Under the pieces are notes generated by a model, which saw only the letters and a list, made by a program, of their open reading frames with translations, was not told the DNA's origin and made no database searches. From Mycobacteriales bacterium (GTDB lineage: Bacteria > Actinomycetota > Actinomycetes > BP-191), in NCBI GenBank assembly GCA_035714365.1, contig DASTMB010000048.1, forward strand, positions 1 through 64,000: DNA of 64,000 nt. Direction: 5' to 3'. Of this stretch, positions 38,617 through 48,427 are shown in pieces. Each line of letters begins with the position of its first letter. Positions within the stretch are counted from its first letter, which is position 1. A program made the position numbers and the translations under genes.

Positions 38617-38850
38617 TCACCACCGGTAGTCACAGAACGACAACCGGTCATCGTGGGGCATAACAGTCTCGTCACGATGGGACGGCGGTTGCCTCCGGCG
38701 CCTGGCGATCCGGCGCGCGGACCCGCTTCAATGACGGCGTTCCTCGCCCGGCCTCGGGCTGCCACACGACAGGGCTGTGTGGCAGCAGCGCGTGATGCGC
38801 GACCGGGCCGGCGTGTTCGCCGCGACAGTCGCGGCGAGGGAAGGTGGGCC
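38617..38850 (+). promoter_or_regulatory. Intergenic control region of the peptide transporter with several inverted repeats
   Basis: No gene is visible in these 234 bp. ACCGGT occurs twice (about 38622-38628 and 38643-38648). CATCGTG (38649-38655) pairs with CACGATG (38673-38679), around a CATAAC that might be a -10. GCCACAC (38761-38767) pairs with GTGTGGC (38777-38783). TCGCCGCGAC (38817-38826) and GTCGCGGCGA (38828-38837) form a near-perfect palindrome touching the GAGGGAAGG ribosome-binding site. These are candidate terminator, operator and translational-control elements. Confidence 0.5.
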
Positions 38851-40614
38851 ATGAGCCTGAGGAAGCACACGAGGGTTGGCGCCGCGCTGTTCTGCGCGCT
38901 CGCCCTCACCGCCGCGGCGTGCGGCACGAAGGACAAGACCGGCGACGGTGGCGGCGACCTGAAGCCGGGCGGCGTCCTGAAGCTCAGCGGTCTGAAGGAC
39001 GTCACGCACTACGACACGAACCAGGCGTACGAGGTTCGTGCGTGGGGCTTCCACCTGCGCGCGACCACGCGGCAGATGCTGTCGTACGCCAACACCAAGG
39101 ACGAGAAGAAGCGCGACGAGCCGGTGCCGGACCTCGCCACCGACATGCCGAAGATCAGCGACGACGGCCTGACGTACACCTACACGATCAAGGACAACGT
39201 CAAGTTCTCCACCGGCAAGGAGATCGAGGCCGCCGACTTCATCCGCGCGATCAAGCGCCTCTGCGACCCGAACGGCGTCTCCGGCGGTCTGTCGTACTAC
39301 ACCGCGACGATCACCGGCATGACCTCGTACTGCGACGGCTTCGCCGGCATCAAGAAGGACGACCCGAAGGCCGCCAAGGCCTACGTGGAGGGCCACGAGA
39401 TCAGCGGCCTCACCGCGCCGTCGCCCAAGACCTTGGTCGTGAAGCTCACGCAGAAGGCCGGCGACTTCAACAACATGATGGCCATCCCGTTCACGACCCC
39501 GGTCCCGCCGGAGGTCCTGAACTACCTCACGGACTCCGCCGAGTTCCGCAAGCACCTCGGTGAGTTCGCGAGCGGCCCGTACATGGTCGACACCTACGCG
39601 GCGAAGCAGAGCCTCACGCTCAAGCGCAACCCGCAGTGGGTCAAGGACACGGACAAGCTCCGTGCCGCCTACGTCGACCGCGTCGAGATCACGCTGAACG
39701 CCGCCTCCAAGGAAGCGATCCAGCAGCAGGTCGAGGCCGGCACCGTCGACATGTACCTGCGTGGCAACCCGCCGAACGCGGCTGCCGCCAAGGCCGAGGC
39801 CGCCAACGACCCGCGTCTGAAGGTCGACAAGGACGGCGCCTGCGTCTTCTACATCTCGTTCAACCTGAACCACAGCACCCCGGGTGGCCAGGCGCTGAAG
39901 AACAAGGTCGTGCGCCAGGCGCTGAACTACGCGATCGACAAGACCGCGATCATCCAGGTGCTCGGCGGCCCGCGTAACGGCTCGCCGGCGGGTCAGATCC
40001 TCACCCCGGTCCTGCTGGGCTACAAGCAGATCGACCCGTACGCCACCCCGAACAGCAAGGGTGACCTGGCCAAGGCGAAGAGCCTGCTCCAGTCGGCCAA
40101 CATCACCAGCCTGAAGCTGGACTTCATCTACGACAACACCGAGACGAACAAGAACATCGTCCAGGTCGTCGCGGACCAGCTGAAGAACATCGGCATCGCG
40201 ATCAACCCGATCCCGCGGGACGACGCGACGGTCGACACGACCAACCCGAAGTCCGACAACTGGGACCTGTACTACGCGGGTTGGTGCCCGGACTGGAACG
40301 GCAACGGCGCGCGCACGTTCTTCACGCCGCTGCTCTCCGACCCGGGTCTGAAGAACTACAAGGCCGGCGGCAGCTACAACTACGGCGGCTACGACAACCC
40401 GGACGTGGACAAGAAGGTCGAGGAGGCCCTGGCGGCGACGCCGGAGCAGGCCGCCGACATCTGGCCCGAGATCGACGCGAAGGTCATGGACGACGCCCCG
40501 TGGATCCCGATCTACACGAGCAACTCCGTGAACTTCATCTCGTCGCGCGTGAAGGGGTTCGTGTTCTTCCCCTTCTCGACCTCGGGTGACATCACCAACA
40601 TCGCGGTGAGCTAG
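38851..40614 (+). CDS. ABC transporter substrate-binding lipoprotein, peptide family 5
   Basis: 587-residue extracytoplasmic solute-binding protein of the OppA/DppA family. The signal peptide ends in LTAAACGTK, a lipobox that anchors it outside. Family marks are PVPDLATDMPKISDDGLTYT, VKFSTGKEIEAADFIRAIKR, FASGPYMV, LKRNPQW and KVVRQALNYAIDKTAI. It should capture oligopeptides or a related ligand for the transporter encoded downstream. ATG 38851 has GAGGGAAGG upstream. Codon use is a little less extreme than the neighbours (more GGT, CGT), as in highly expressed genes. A strong hairpin separates it from the ATPase gene. Confidence 0.93.
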   Translation: MSLRKHTRVGAALFCALALTAAACGTKDKTGDGGGDLKPGGVLKLSGLKDVTHYDTNQAYEVRAWGFHLRATTRQMLSYANTKDEKKRDEPVPDLATDMPKISDDGLTYTYTIKDNVKFSTGKEIEAADFIRAIKRLCDPNGVSGGLSYYTATITGMTSYCDGFAGIKKDDPKAAKAYVEGHEISGLTAPSPKTLVVKLTQKAGDFNNMMAIPFTTPVPPEVLNYLTDSAEFRKHLGEFASGPYMVDTYAAKQSLTLKRNPQWVKDTDKLRAAYVDRVEITLNAASKEAIQQQVEAGTVDMYLRGNPPNAAAAKAEAANDPRLKVDKDGACVFYISFNLNHSTPGGQALKNKVVRQALNYAIDKTAIIQVLGGPRNGSPAGQILTPVLLGYKQIDPYATPNSKGDLAKAKSLLQSANITSLKLDFIYDNTETNKNIVQVVADQLKNIGIAINPIPRDDATVDTTNPKSDNWDLYYAGWCPDWNGNGARTFFTPLLSDPGLKNYKAGGSYNYGGYDNPDVDKKVEEALAATPEQAADIWPEIDAKVMDDAPWIPIYTSNSVNFISSRVKGFVFFPFSTSGDITNIAVS

Positions 40615-40630
40615 TCCGGAACGGCATCAC

Positions 40631-40667
40631 CCTGGCGGGGTCCTCCTTCTCGGGGGACCCCGCCAGG
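40631..40667 (+). terminator. Strong hairpin between binding-protein and ATPase genes
   Basis: CCTGGCGGGGTCC (40631-40643) and GGACCCCGCCAGG (40655-40667) are a perfect 13-bp inverted repeat with an 11-nt loop. There is no T-run. It probably stops most transcripts after the binding-protein gene, keeping that protein in excess over the membrane components. Confidence 0.7.
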
Positions 40668-40764
40668 CCGTCCGTGCCCTACCATGGTCGCGTCCCAGCC
40701 CAGTCCCGGCCCTACGCACGTCGGAGTCCCGGCGTGGCGGAAGGCGTCCCGATAGGGGTCTTCG

Positions 40765-41894
40765 TTGGCTCTGCTCGAGGTCAATGACCTCCACGTGTCG
40801 TTCCCGACCGAGGACGGCATCGTCAAGGCGGTCCAGGGCGTCTCGTTCTCGATCGAGCCCGGGCAGACGCTCGGCATCGTCGGCGAGTCCGGCTCCGGCA
40901 AGAGCGTCTCGACGCAGACGATCCTCGGCCTGACCCGCGGCGCGCGGATCACCGGCCAGGCGCTGCTCGAGGGGCGCGACCTGCTGACGATGAAGCCCGA
41001 CGAGCTCCGGGCCGTGCGCGGGGCGAAGATCGCGATGATCTTCCAGGACCCGCTGTCGAGCCTGCACCCGCAGTACAAGGTCGGGTGGCAGATCGTAGAG
41101 ATGATCCGCGCGCACGAGCCGATGACGAAGGAGCAGGCCCGCGCCCGCGCGGTCGAGCTGCTCAAGCTGGTCGGCATCCCGCAGCCGGAGCGCCGCGTCG
41201 ACGACTACCCGCACCAGTTCTCCGGCGGCATGCGCCAGCGCGCGATGATCGCCATGGCGCTCGCGCTGAACCCCTCCGTCCTGATCGCCGACGAGCCCAC
41301 GACCGCGCTGGACGTCACCGTCCAGGCGCAGATCCTCGACCTCATCGAGAAGGTGCAGGCCGAGTTCGGCACGGCGGTGATCATGATCACGCACGACCTC
41401 GGCGTCGTCGCCGACCTGGCCGACCAGGTCCTCGTCATGTACGCCGGCAAGCCGGTCGAGGTCAGCGACCGCCGCACGATCTACTACCGGCCGCACCACC
41501 CGTACACCAAGGGCCTGCTCGAGTCGATCCCGTCGTCCGCCGCCACGATGGCGGGGGAGCGGCTCAAGCCGATCAAGGGCTCCCCGCCGAGCCTCATCAA
41601 CCTGCCGTCGGGCTGCTCGTTCCACCCGCGGTGCCCGTACGTCATGGACGTCTGCCTGACCGACGTGCCGCCGCTGTACCCGGTGGGCGGCGAGGTCCTG
41701 CACCGTTCCGCCTGCCACCTGCCGCCCGACGAGGTCGGCCTCGGTGCCGCCGTCGAGGCGGCGCGGGTCGCGACCGCCGAGGCGCACCGCGACGAGGAGA
41801 CCGTCGCGCAGAGCGCCGGCGCGCGGAAGCCGCGCAAGCGGGCCGCGAGCACGTCCACCGCCACCACGCCGAAGGCCGCCCCGAGGACGAAGCG

Positions 41895-41898
<4 letters not shown>
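40765..41898 (+). CDS. Peptide ABC transporter ATP-binding protein (OppD/DppD-like)
   Basis: 377 residues. Walker [10 protein letters not shown] (about residues 39-47), Q-loop [10 protein letters not shown], signature [12 protein letters not shown], Walker [12 protein letters not shown] and switch HDLGVV. The C-terminal oligopeptide-ABC domain follows, with the iron-sulfur-type Cys cluster region [14 protein letters not shown]. After about residue 325 there is an unusual Ala/Lys/Arg/Thr-rich tail of some 50 residues. The start is TTG 40765 with AGGGG 6 nt upstream. It overlaps the second ATPase gene by ATGA. Confidence 0.94.
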
Positions 41899-43000
<1,102 letters not shown>

Positions 43001-43004
<4 letters not shown>

Positions 43005-43960
43005 CGACGCTCGCCACCGAAGGCGCGAACGCCCCGTCGAACACCGGCGGCTCCGGCGGCTCGCCCGCCCGGATCGAGGGCCGCACCCCGACCCAGCTCG
43101 CCTGGCTGCGGCTCAAGCGCGACCGGGTCGCGATGGCCGCCGCGGTCACGATCGTGCTGCTCGTGCTCATGGCGATCTTCGCGCCGCTGCTCGCCAAGCT
43201 GGTCGGCCACGGCCCGTACTTCCAGGACCGCGTCCACGGCCTCACCGAGTCCGGCATCCCGACCGGCCCGTCGAAGCGCGCGCTGCTCGGGTTCGACGCC
43301 GTCGGCCGCGACGTGCTCGTCCGGATCTTCTACGGCTCCCGCATCTCGCTGTTCATCGGCCTGGTGTCGACGTCGATCGCGCTGTTCATCGGCGTGGTCA
43401 TCGGCCTGTTCGCCGGCTACTTCGGCGGCTGGGTCGACGCGATGCTCTCCGGCCTGATGGACGTCGTCCTCAGCTTCCCGTTCCTGCTCACCGCGCTGAC
43501 GCTCGTCGCGATCTTCAACCCGAGCGTCTACGTCAGCATCATGATCATCGCGTTCTTCGGCTGGGTGTACATCGCCCGGATCGTCCGCGGCCAGGTGCTG
43601 TCGTTGCGGGAGAAGGAGTTCATCGAGGCCGCCCGGTCGCTGGGGGCGAGCGACCTGCGGATCATGTTCAGCGACGTCCTGCCGAACCTCGTCGCCCCGA
43701 TCATCGTCTACGCGACGCTGCTCATCCCGTCGAACATCCTCGCCGAGGCGAGCCTGTCGTTCCTCGGCCTCGGCGTGAAGCCGCCGACGGCGACGTGGGG
43801 GCAGATGCTCGCCGAGTCGCAGGAGGTCTACACCGTCGCGTGGTGGTTCTTCCTGTTCCCGGGGCTGGCGCTGCTCGTCACGGTGCTCGCCTTCAACCTG
43901 CTGGGTGACGGGCTGCGGGACGCGCTCGACCCCCGCGCCACCCAGACGCTCGCGAAGTAG
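43001..43960 (+). CDS. Peptide ABC transporter permease (OppC/DppC-like)
   Basis: 319 residues with about six membrane segments and a soluble N-terminal Gly/Ser-rich stretch. The inner-membrane-component signature is EFIEAARSLGASDLRIMFSD, the EAA loop that docks on the ATPases, and LGFDAVGRDVLVRIFYGSR is the usual OppC N-terminal block. The C-terminal GDGLRDALDPR is diagnostic of this subfamily. It is coupled to the ATPase gene by ATGA and precedes the OppB-like gene by 12 bp, the reverse of the common B-C order. Confidence 0.93.
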
Positions 43961-43972
43961 CGGAGGACTCAC

Positions 43973-44986
43973 ATGGGCGCCTACGTCATCCGCCGGCTCC
44001 TCAAGATGATCTTCGTCTTGTGGCTGCTCACGGTCGTCGTGTTCATCCTGTTCAACCTGATCCCGCAGGACCCGGTGAAGTACATCGTGCCGCGCGGCTG
44101 CAACCAGGCCTGCCGCGACCTGGTCAACGCGAAGTACCACTTCAAGGACCCGATCCTCACGAAGTACTGGCACTTCCTGTTCCGCGGGCCGTCGATCGAC
44201 GGCGTGCCGACCGGCCTGTTCCACTGGCCGCCGTCCTTCGGCGCGTCGTACCAGAGCAAGCAGCCGGTCACCGCCGCGCTGGCGCAGGGCATCCCGGTCA
44301 CCGCGTCGCTGGCGATCGGCTCGGCCGTCATCTGGCTGCTCATGGGCATCCCGATCGGCATGGTCGCGGCGACCCACCCGCGCTCGCTGCGCGACCGCAT
44401 CACGACCGGCTTCGCGCTCGTCGGCCTGTCCATGCCGACGTTCTTCCTCGGCCTGCTGCTGCTGTACTTCTTCTTCTTCCTGCCGACGAAGAACCACATC
44501 ACGCTGCCGAACGGCGAGCCGTTCTTCCCGGCGAGCGGGTACACGCCGCTGCTCAGCAACCCGATCCAGTGGGCGCACCACCTGTTGTTACCGTGGTTCA
44601 CGCTGGCGTTCGTCAACGCCGCCGTCTACTCGCGCATGACCCGCGGGTCGATGCTCGAGGTGCTCGGCGAGGACTACATCCGCACCGCCCGCTCGAAGGG
44701 CCTCTCCGAGCGGCGGGTGATCTACCGGCACGGCCTGCGCAGCGCGCTCACCCCGGTGGTGACGCTGCTCGGCCTGGACCTCGGCACGCTGCTCGGCGGC
44801 GCGATCATCACCGAGAAGCTGTACTCGCTCAACGGCGTCGGCGCGCTCGCCATCGACGCCGTGCGGGACCACGACCTGCCGGTGCTGCTCGGGACGGTGG
44901 TCACGGCGGCGTTCTTCATCGTGGTCGCCAACCTGGTGATCGACATCCTGTACGGCGTGCTCGACACGCGCGTGCGGCTGACCTAG
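43973..44986 (+). CDS. Peptide ABC transporter permease (OppB/DppB-like)
   Basis: 337 residues with six membrane segments. The start MGAYVIRRLLKMIFVLWLL and the EAA loop DYIRTARSKGLSERRVIYRH (about residue 235) are typical of OppB/DppB. A long periplasmic stretch with two Cys (GCNQACRD) follows segment 1. It pairs with the preceding permease to form the channel. GGAGG lies before ATG 43973. secG follows 12 bp downstream, so read-through from this operon could include secG. Confidence 0.93.
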   Translation: MGAYVIRRLLKMIFVLWLLTVVVFILFNLIPQDPVKYIVPRGCNQACRDLVNAKYHFKDPILTKYWHFLFRGPSIDGVPTGLFHWPPSFGASYQSKQPVTAALAQGIPVTASLAIGSAVIWLLMGIPIGMVAATHPRSLRDRITTGFALVGLSMPTFFLGLLLLYFFFFLPTKNHITLPNGEPFFPASGYTPLLSNPIQWAHHLLLPWFTLAFVNAAVYSRMTRGSMLEVLGEDYIRTARSKGLSERRVIYRHGLRSALTPVVTLLGLDLGTLLGGAIITEKLYSLNGVGALAIDAVRDHDLPVLLGTVVTAAFFIVVANLVIDILYGVLDTRVRLT

Positions 44987-44998
44987 AGGGACGACCCG

Positions 44999-45229
44999 GT
45001 GATCAACGCGTTGACGATCCTGCTCGTGCTCACGAGCCTGATCCTGATCGTCCTGATCCTGCTGCACCGCGGGAAGGGCGGCGGCCTGTCGAACATGTTC
45101 GGCGGCGGCGTCAGCTCCTCGCTCGGCGGGTCGACGGTCGTGGAGAAGAACCTCGACCGGCTCACGATCGGCACCGCGATCCTCTGGATCGCGTCGGTCA
45201 TCGGCCTCGGGCTGCTGCTCAAGTCGTAG
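44999..45229 (+). CDS. secG: Preprotein translocase subunit SecG
   Basis: Small subunit of the SecYEG channel. 76 residues with two membrane segments (LTILLVLTSLILIVLILLH and LTIGTAILWIASVIGLGLLL), separated by the conserved Gly-rich loop GKGGGLSNMFGGGVSSSLGGST. GTG 44999 with AGAGGGA upstream. Its usual place after tpiA is taken by the peptide transporter. A strong cruciform terminator follows. Confidence 0.95.
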   Translation: MINALTILLVLTSLILIVLILLHRGKGGGLSNMFGGGVSSSLGGSTVVEKNLDRLTIGTAILWIASVIGLGLLLKS

Positions 45230-45253
45230 TAGTCCCGGTACGGCCGGGTTCGT

Positions 45254-45296
45254 CCCGGGCGGCGCGGCGGATCATTCCGCCGCGACCTCGCCCGGG
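45254..45296. terminator. Two-tier hairpin terminator after secG
   Basis: The outer arms CCCGGGC (45254-45260) and GCCCGGG (45290-45296) enclose a perfect 9-bp inner hairpin: CGCGGCGGA (45263-45271), loop TCAT, TCCGCCGCG (45276-45284). It ends the transporter-secG transcription unit. Confidence 0.72.
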
Positions 45297-45397
45297 CCGC
45301 TCCGGCATGCGTACACTCGACCCGGTTCCCCGCATCGCCTGCGACGTCCGCATGCGCCCGGGGCGGTCGTCCTTGAGCAGCGAGGGAGTCGGGCACA

Positions 45398-45733
45398 GTG
45401 GCAGGTGGCAACGCGATCCGCGGCAGCCGGGTCGGCGCCGGGCCGATGGGCGAGGCGGAGCGGGGCGAGGCGGCCCCGCGCAAGCGGGTGTCCTTCTGGT
45501 GCGCGAACAAGCACGAGACGCGGCCGTCGTTCGCCGACGACGCGCCGATCCCGGACCTGTGGGACTGCCCGCGCTGCGGCTACCCGGCCGGCCGCGACCG
45601 CGACAACACGCCGGCGCCGCCGAAGACGGAGCCGTACAAGACGCACCTCGCGTACGTCCGCGAGCGGCGCAACCAGGAGGACGGCGAGGCCATCCTCCAG
45701 GAGGCGTTGCAGAAGCTCCGCGGCAAGCCGTAG
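45398..45733 (+). CDS. rbpA: RNA polymerase-binding protein RbpA
   Basis: Actinobacteria-specific activator that binds RNA polymerase and group 1/2 sigma factors and stabilises open complexes. 111 residues: N-terminal tail (GGNAIRGSRVGAGPMGE), the core domain with Cys/His positions in FWCANKHETRP and WDCPRCGYPAG, and the C-terminal sigma-interaction helix (HLAYVRERRNQEDGEAILQE). GTG 45398 matches orthologues. TACACT (45312-45317) is a possible -10, leaving a leader of about 75 nt. The gene adjoins secG in many actinobacteria. Confidence 0.95.
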   Translation: MAGGNAIRGSRVGAGPMGEAERGEAAPRKRVSFWCANKHETRPSFADDAPIPDLWDCPRCGYPAGRDRDNTPAPPKTEPYKTHLAYVRERRNQEDGEAILQEALQKLRGKP

Positions 45734-45742
45734 GCCGCCGTC

Positions 45743-45762
45743 CGCCGGGCTAGCTCCCGGCG
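45743..45762. terminator. Bidirectional hairpin between rbpA and a secreted-protein gene
   Basis: CGCCGGG (45743-45749) and CCCGGCG (45756-45762) form a 7-bp stem with a 6-nt loop that includes the stop codon of the convergent gene. Confidence 0.5.
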
Positions 45763-46163
45763 AACGTGATCACGAACGTCGCGTCGACCGGCCCACCGCA
45801 GGGCGCACCGATGGGTGAGGTGACGAACACCTCGATCATCCCGATGCCGTTGACCGCGCCGTGCGTCCGGAACGGCCCGCTGTCGCCGTAGCGCTGCCAG
45901 GTGACGTCGGCGGTGATCGCGCCGGAGAGCCTCCCGGTGGCCGTCTCCTGCGCCGGGCAGAGCGCCGGACTCATGACGCTCGCGAAGGTCAGCGTGGCGT
46001 TCCCGCGGTAGGTGCCGGAGACGGTGCAGTACGCGGTGCCGGAGGTGGCGCCGACCCCGTAGGCGTTGTAATGCGCCGCGCAGGTCAGCGTGACGGAGTC
46101 TGCCCCGTGCGCGGGCACGGCGAACGCCGCGACCGCGACGGCGGCGGTGAGAACGGTGCGCAT
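45750..46163 (-). CDS. Small secreted protein, tandem paralogue 2
   Basis: 137 residues with a Sec signal peptide (MRTVLTAAVAVAAFAVPAHG). The mature part has four Cys at positions equivalent to those of the neighbouring paralogue (LTCAAHY, AYCTVSG, ALCPAQ, APCGGP), so two disulfides are likely. It ends in VFVTSPIGAPCGGPVDATF, matching the paralogue's end. No enzymatic motif; the family is not recognised. GAGGGACC precedes ATG 46163. It arose by duplication with the gene at 46199. Confidence 0.75.
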   Translation of the reverse strand: MRTVLTAAVAVAAFAVPAHGADSVTLTCAAHYNAYGVGATSGTAYCTVSGTYRGNATLTFASVMSPALCPAQETATGRLSGAITADVTWQRYGDSGPFRTHGAVNGIGMIEVFVTSPIGAPCGGPVDATFVITFAGS

Positions 46164-46198
46164 GGAGGTCCCTCGGCGGTGTAGGGGAGGGGCGACGG

Positions 46199-46651
46199 TC
46201 AGGCGCCGGCGATCGTGATGACGACCGTCTCGTCCGCCGGCGCGCCGCACGGGTTGCCGACGGGCGACGTGACGAGGAACTTCGCGTACCCCGCGCCGTT
46301 GACGTCGCCGGTGGTCGTCACGACGCCGGTGTCGGCCCGGCGGGTGATCACGAAGTTGACGTTGGTCACGCCCGTCGCGGTACCCGTGTAGAGCGCCCCG
46401 CTCGCCGGACAGATGCCGGACCAGGCGACCGTGAAGCTCAGGTGCACCGAGCCGGTGACGACCGAGCCCCCGGCCGTCACGCTCTCGGCGGAGCACTCGC
46501 CGGTGCCGCTGGCCGTGCCGACGCCCCATACCCGGTAGTGGAGCGCGCAGGTCAGGACGACGACCCCGCCGCGGGACGCCCGGGCGGGCGGCGTGAGGGC
46601 GGGGGTGGCGAGCGCGACGGCCGCCGCGGCGGCGGCCAGGGTGCGGCGCAT
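46199..46651 (-). CDS. Small secreted protein, tandem paralogue 1
   Basis: 150 residues with a Sec signal peptide (MRRTLAAAAAAVALATPALT). Shared blocks with the gene downstream are LTCALHYRVWGVGTASGTG, GECSAES, GICPAS and VTSPVGNPCGAPADE. Spacing and Cys positions are conserved while the sequence has diverged, so the duplication is not recent. It is the first gene of the pair, with a 35-bp gap to the second, and it follows pgl on the same strand with an 85-bp gap that holds nothing recognisable. Confidence 0.75.
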   Translation of the reverse strand: MRRTLAAAAAAVALATPALTPPARASRGGVVVLTCALHYRVWGVGTASGTGECSAESVTAGGSVVTGSVHLSFTVAWSGICPASGALYTGTATGVTNVNFVITRRADTGVVTTTGDVNGAGYAKFLVTSPVGNPCGAPADETVVITIAGA

Positions 46652-46736
46652 GGCGTGGCTCCGATCTCGCGGCCGTAGGGGGACCGCAGGAGGCGAGCAT
46701 GCTCACTCGGCGCGCTCACGTCCAGGGCGGTCCGCG

Positions 46737-47516
46737 TCAGGGGGAGGCGATGCGGTTCAGGCCGCTGGGCAGCCGGGAGGCGGCGGCCGCATCGAGCAGC
46801 CAGAGCGTGCGGTGCCGGCCGCGGACGCCCGCCGCCGGCACCTGCACGCGGCCGGCGCCGCCGAGCGCCATTGCGACCGCGCCCGCCTTCTCCGCGCCGG
46901 CGACGACCACCCACACCTCGCGGGCGGCGTTGATGGCGTCGAACGTCAGCGTGAGCCGGGTGGGCGGCGGCTTCGGCGAGCCGTGCACGGCGACGGCGGG
47001 CCGGTCGTCGTAGACGGCCGGCTGGCCGGGGAACAGCGACGCGGTGTGGCCGTCGGGGCCGACGCCGAGCAGCAGCACGTCGAACGCCGGCACCGGACCG
47101 TGATCCTCCGGCGTGGTCGCGTCGCGCAGCCAGGCGGCGTACCACTCCGCGGCGGCCTCGGCGTCGGAGCCGTCCGGGCCGTCGGAGGCGGGCATCGGCC
47201 GGACCCGCGCCGGGTCGACGGGGACGGCGTCGAGCAGCGCCGCGCGCGCCTGCGTCTCGTTCCGCTCCGGGTGGCCGGCGGGCAGGAACCGCTCGTCGCC
47301 CCACCAGACGTCGAGCTCGCGCCAGTCGACGGCGTCGCGCGCGGGGTTGTCGCGCAACGACGCCAGCGTCTCGACGCCGATGCCGCCGCCGGTGAGCACG
47401 ACGCTTGCGGTGCGGCGGGCCGACTGCACGTCGACCAGCCGGGTCACCAGCCGCGCGGCGACGGCGCGGGCGAGCAGCGTCGCGTCGCGGTGGACGAGCA
47501 CGGTCGGCGCGGTCAT
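46737..47516 (-). CDS. pgl: 6-phosphogluconolactonase
   Basis: Hydrolyses 6-phosphogluconolactone in the oxidative pentose phosphate branch. 259 residues of the DevB/Pgl type. Motifs are VVLTGGGIGVETLASL (sugar-phosphate loop), WWGDERFLPAGHPERN (about residues 74-89) and LLLGVGPDGHTASLFPG with the catalytic His. It is the last gene of the tkt-tal-pgi-zwf-opcA-pgl operon and overlaps opcA by ATGA. Confidence 0.95.
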   Translation of the reverse strand: MTAPTVLVHRDATLLARAVAARLVTRLVDVQSARRTASVVLTGGGIGVETLASLRDNPARDAVDWRELDVWWGDERFLPAGHPERNETQARAALLDAVPVDPARVRPMPASDGPDGSDAEAAAEWYAAWLRDATTPEDHGPVPAFDVLLLGVGPDGHTASLFPGQPAVYDDRPAVAVHGSPKPPPTRLTLTFDAINAAREVWVVVAGAEKAGAVAMALGGAGRVQVPAAGVRGRHRTLWLLDAAAASRLPSGLNRIASP

Positions 47517-48427
47517 CCGCCCTCCTTCGACGGGAACGCCGCGGCGAGCGCCTCGGCGTACACCTCGTCCGGGTCGAGCCGGCGCAGCTCCTCGGCGAGC
47601 AGGTCGACGGTCGGGCGGCGGGGGAGCGCGACCCGGCGGTCCGGCTGGCCCGGGCGGGACAGGGTGGCGCGCTCGCCGTCGGGGCGGGTGAGCGCGAGCT
47701 CGCCGCGCGCGGAGCCCAGCCGGACCTCGGTGATGCCGGGGCCGCGCGACGCCTTGACCTCGACCGGCACGTCGAGCCGGCAACGCAACCACGCGGCCAG
47801 CAGCAGCGCGCTCGGGTTGTTGCGGGCGGCGGCGACGGTGACGGCGGTGACCGGGTCGAACGGCTCGTCCAGCGCGGCGGCGAGCAGCGTCCGCCACGGC
47901 GTGAGCCGGGTCCAGGCGAGGTCGGTGTCGCCGGGGGCGTGGCAGGTGAGCCGGGCGCGCAGCGCGGCGGCCGACTTGCTCGCGGCGGCCGCGTCGGTCA
48001 CCCGGCGCTTCGCGAGGCGGCCGAGCGGCGAGTCGGCCGGCACCTCGGGCGCCGCGCCCGGCCACCAGACGACGACCGGCGCGTCGGGCAGCAGCAGCGG
48101 CAGCACGACCGAGTCCGCGTGGTCGCGCAGCGAGCCGTAGAGGCGCAGCACGGCCGTCTCGCCGGGGTTGGCGCGGGTGCCGCCGCCGACCTCGGCGTCG
48201 AGCCGGGCCTTCTCCTTCGCGGCGCGCGGGATGACGGCCAGGACGCGGCACGGGTGCTCCATGGCGGCGTCGTTGGCGGCGCGGACGGCGTCGTAGTGGC
48301 CGCGTTCGTCGGTGGCGACGACGAGCGTCAGCACCATGCCGATCATGCCGTTGCCGGAACGCCGCCGCTGCCGCGCGATCTCGGCCGCGACGGCGGCGGC
48401 GGTGGTGTCCGTCAGGTCGGTCGTCAC
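47513..48427 (-). CDS. opcA: Glucose-6-phosphate dehydrogenase assembly protein OpcA
   Basis: 304 residues. OpcA binds and activates glucose-6-phosphate dehydrogenase; it is found in actinobacteria and cyanobacteria beside zwf. The conserved blocks RVLAVIPRAAKEKARLDAEV, LPLLLPDAPVVVWWPG (about residues 113-128), SPLGRLAKRRVTDA and LTPWRTLLAAALDEP are present. GTG 48427 overlaps the zwf stop (GTGA) and its own stop overlaps the pgl start, so three proteins are translationally linked. Confidence 0.94.
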   Translation of the reverse strand: MTTDLTDTTAAAVAAEIARQRRRSGNGMIGMVLTLVVATDERGHYDAVRAANDAAMEHPCRVLAVIPRAAKEKARLDAEVGGGTRANPGETAVLRLYGSLRDHADSVVLPLLLPDAPVVVWWPGAAPEVPADSPLGRLAKRRVTDAAAASKSAAALRARLTCHAPGDTDLAWTRLTPWRTLLAAALDEPFDPVTAVTVAAARNNPSALLLAAWLRCRLDVPVEVKASRGPGITEVRLGSARGELALTRPDGERATLSRPGQPDRRVALPRRPTVDLLAEELRRLDPDEVYAEALAAAFPSKEGG

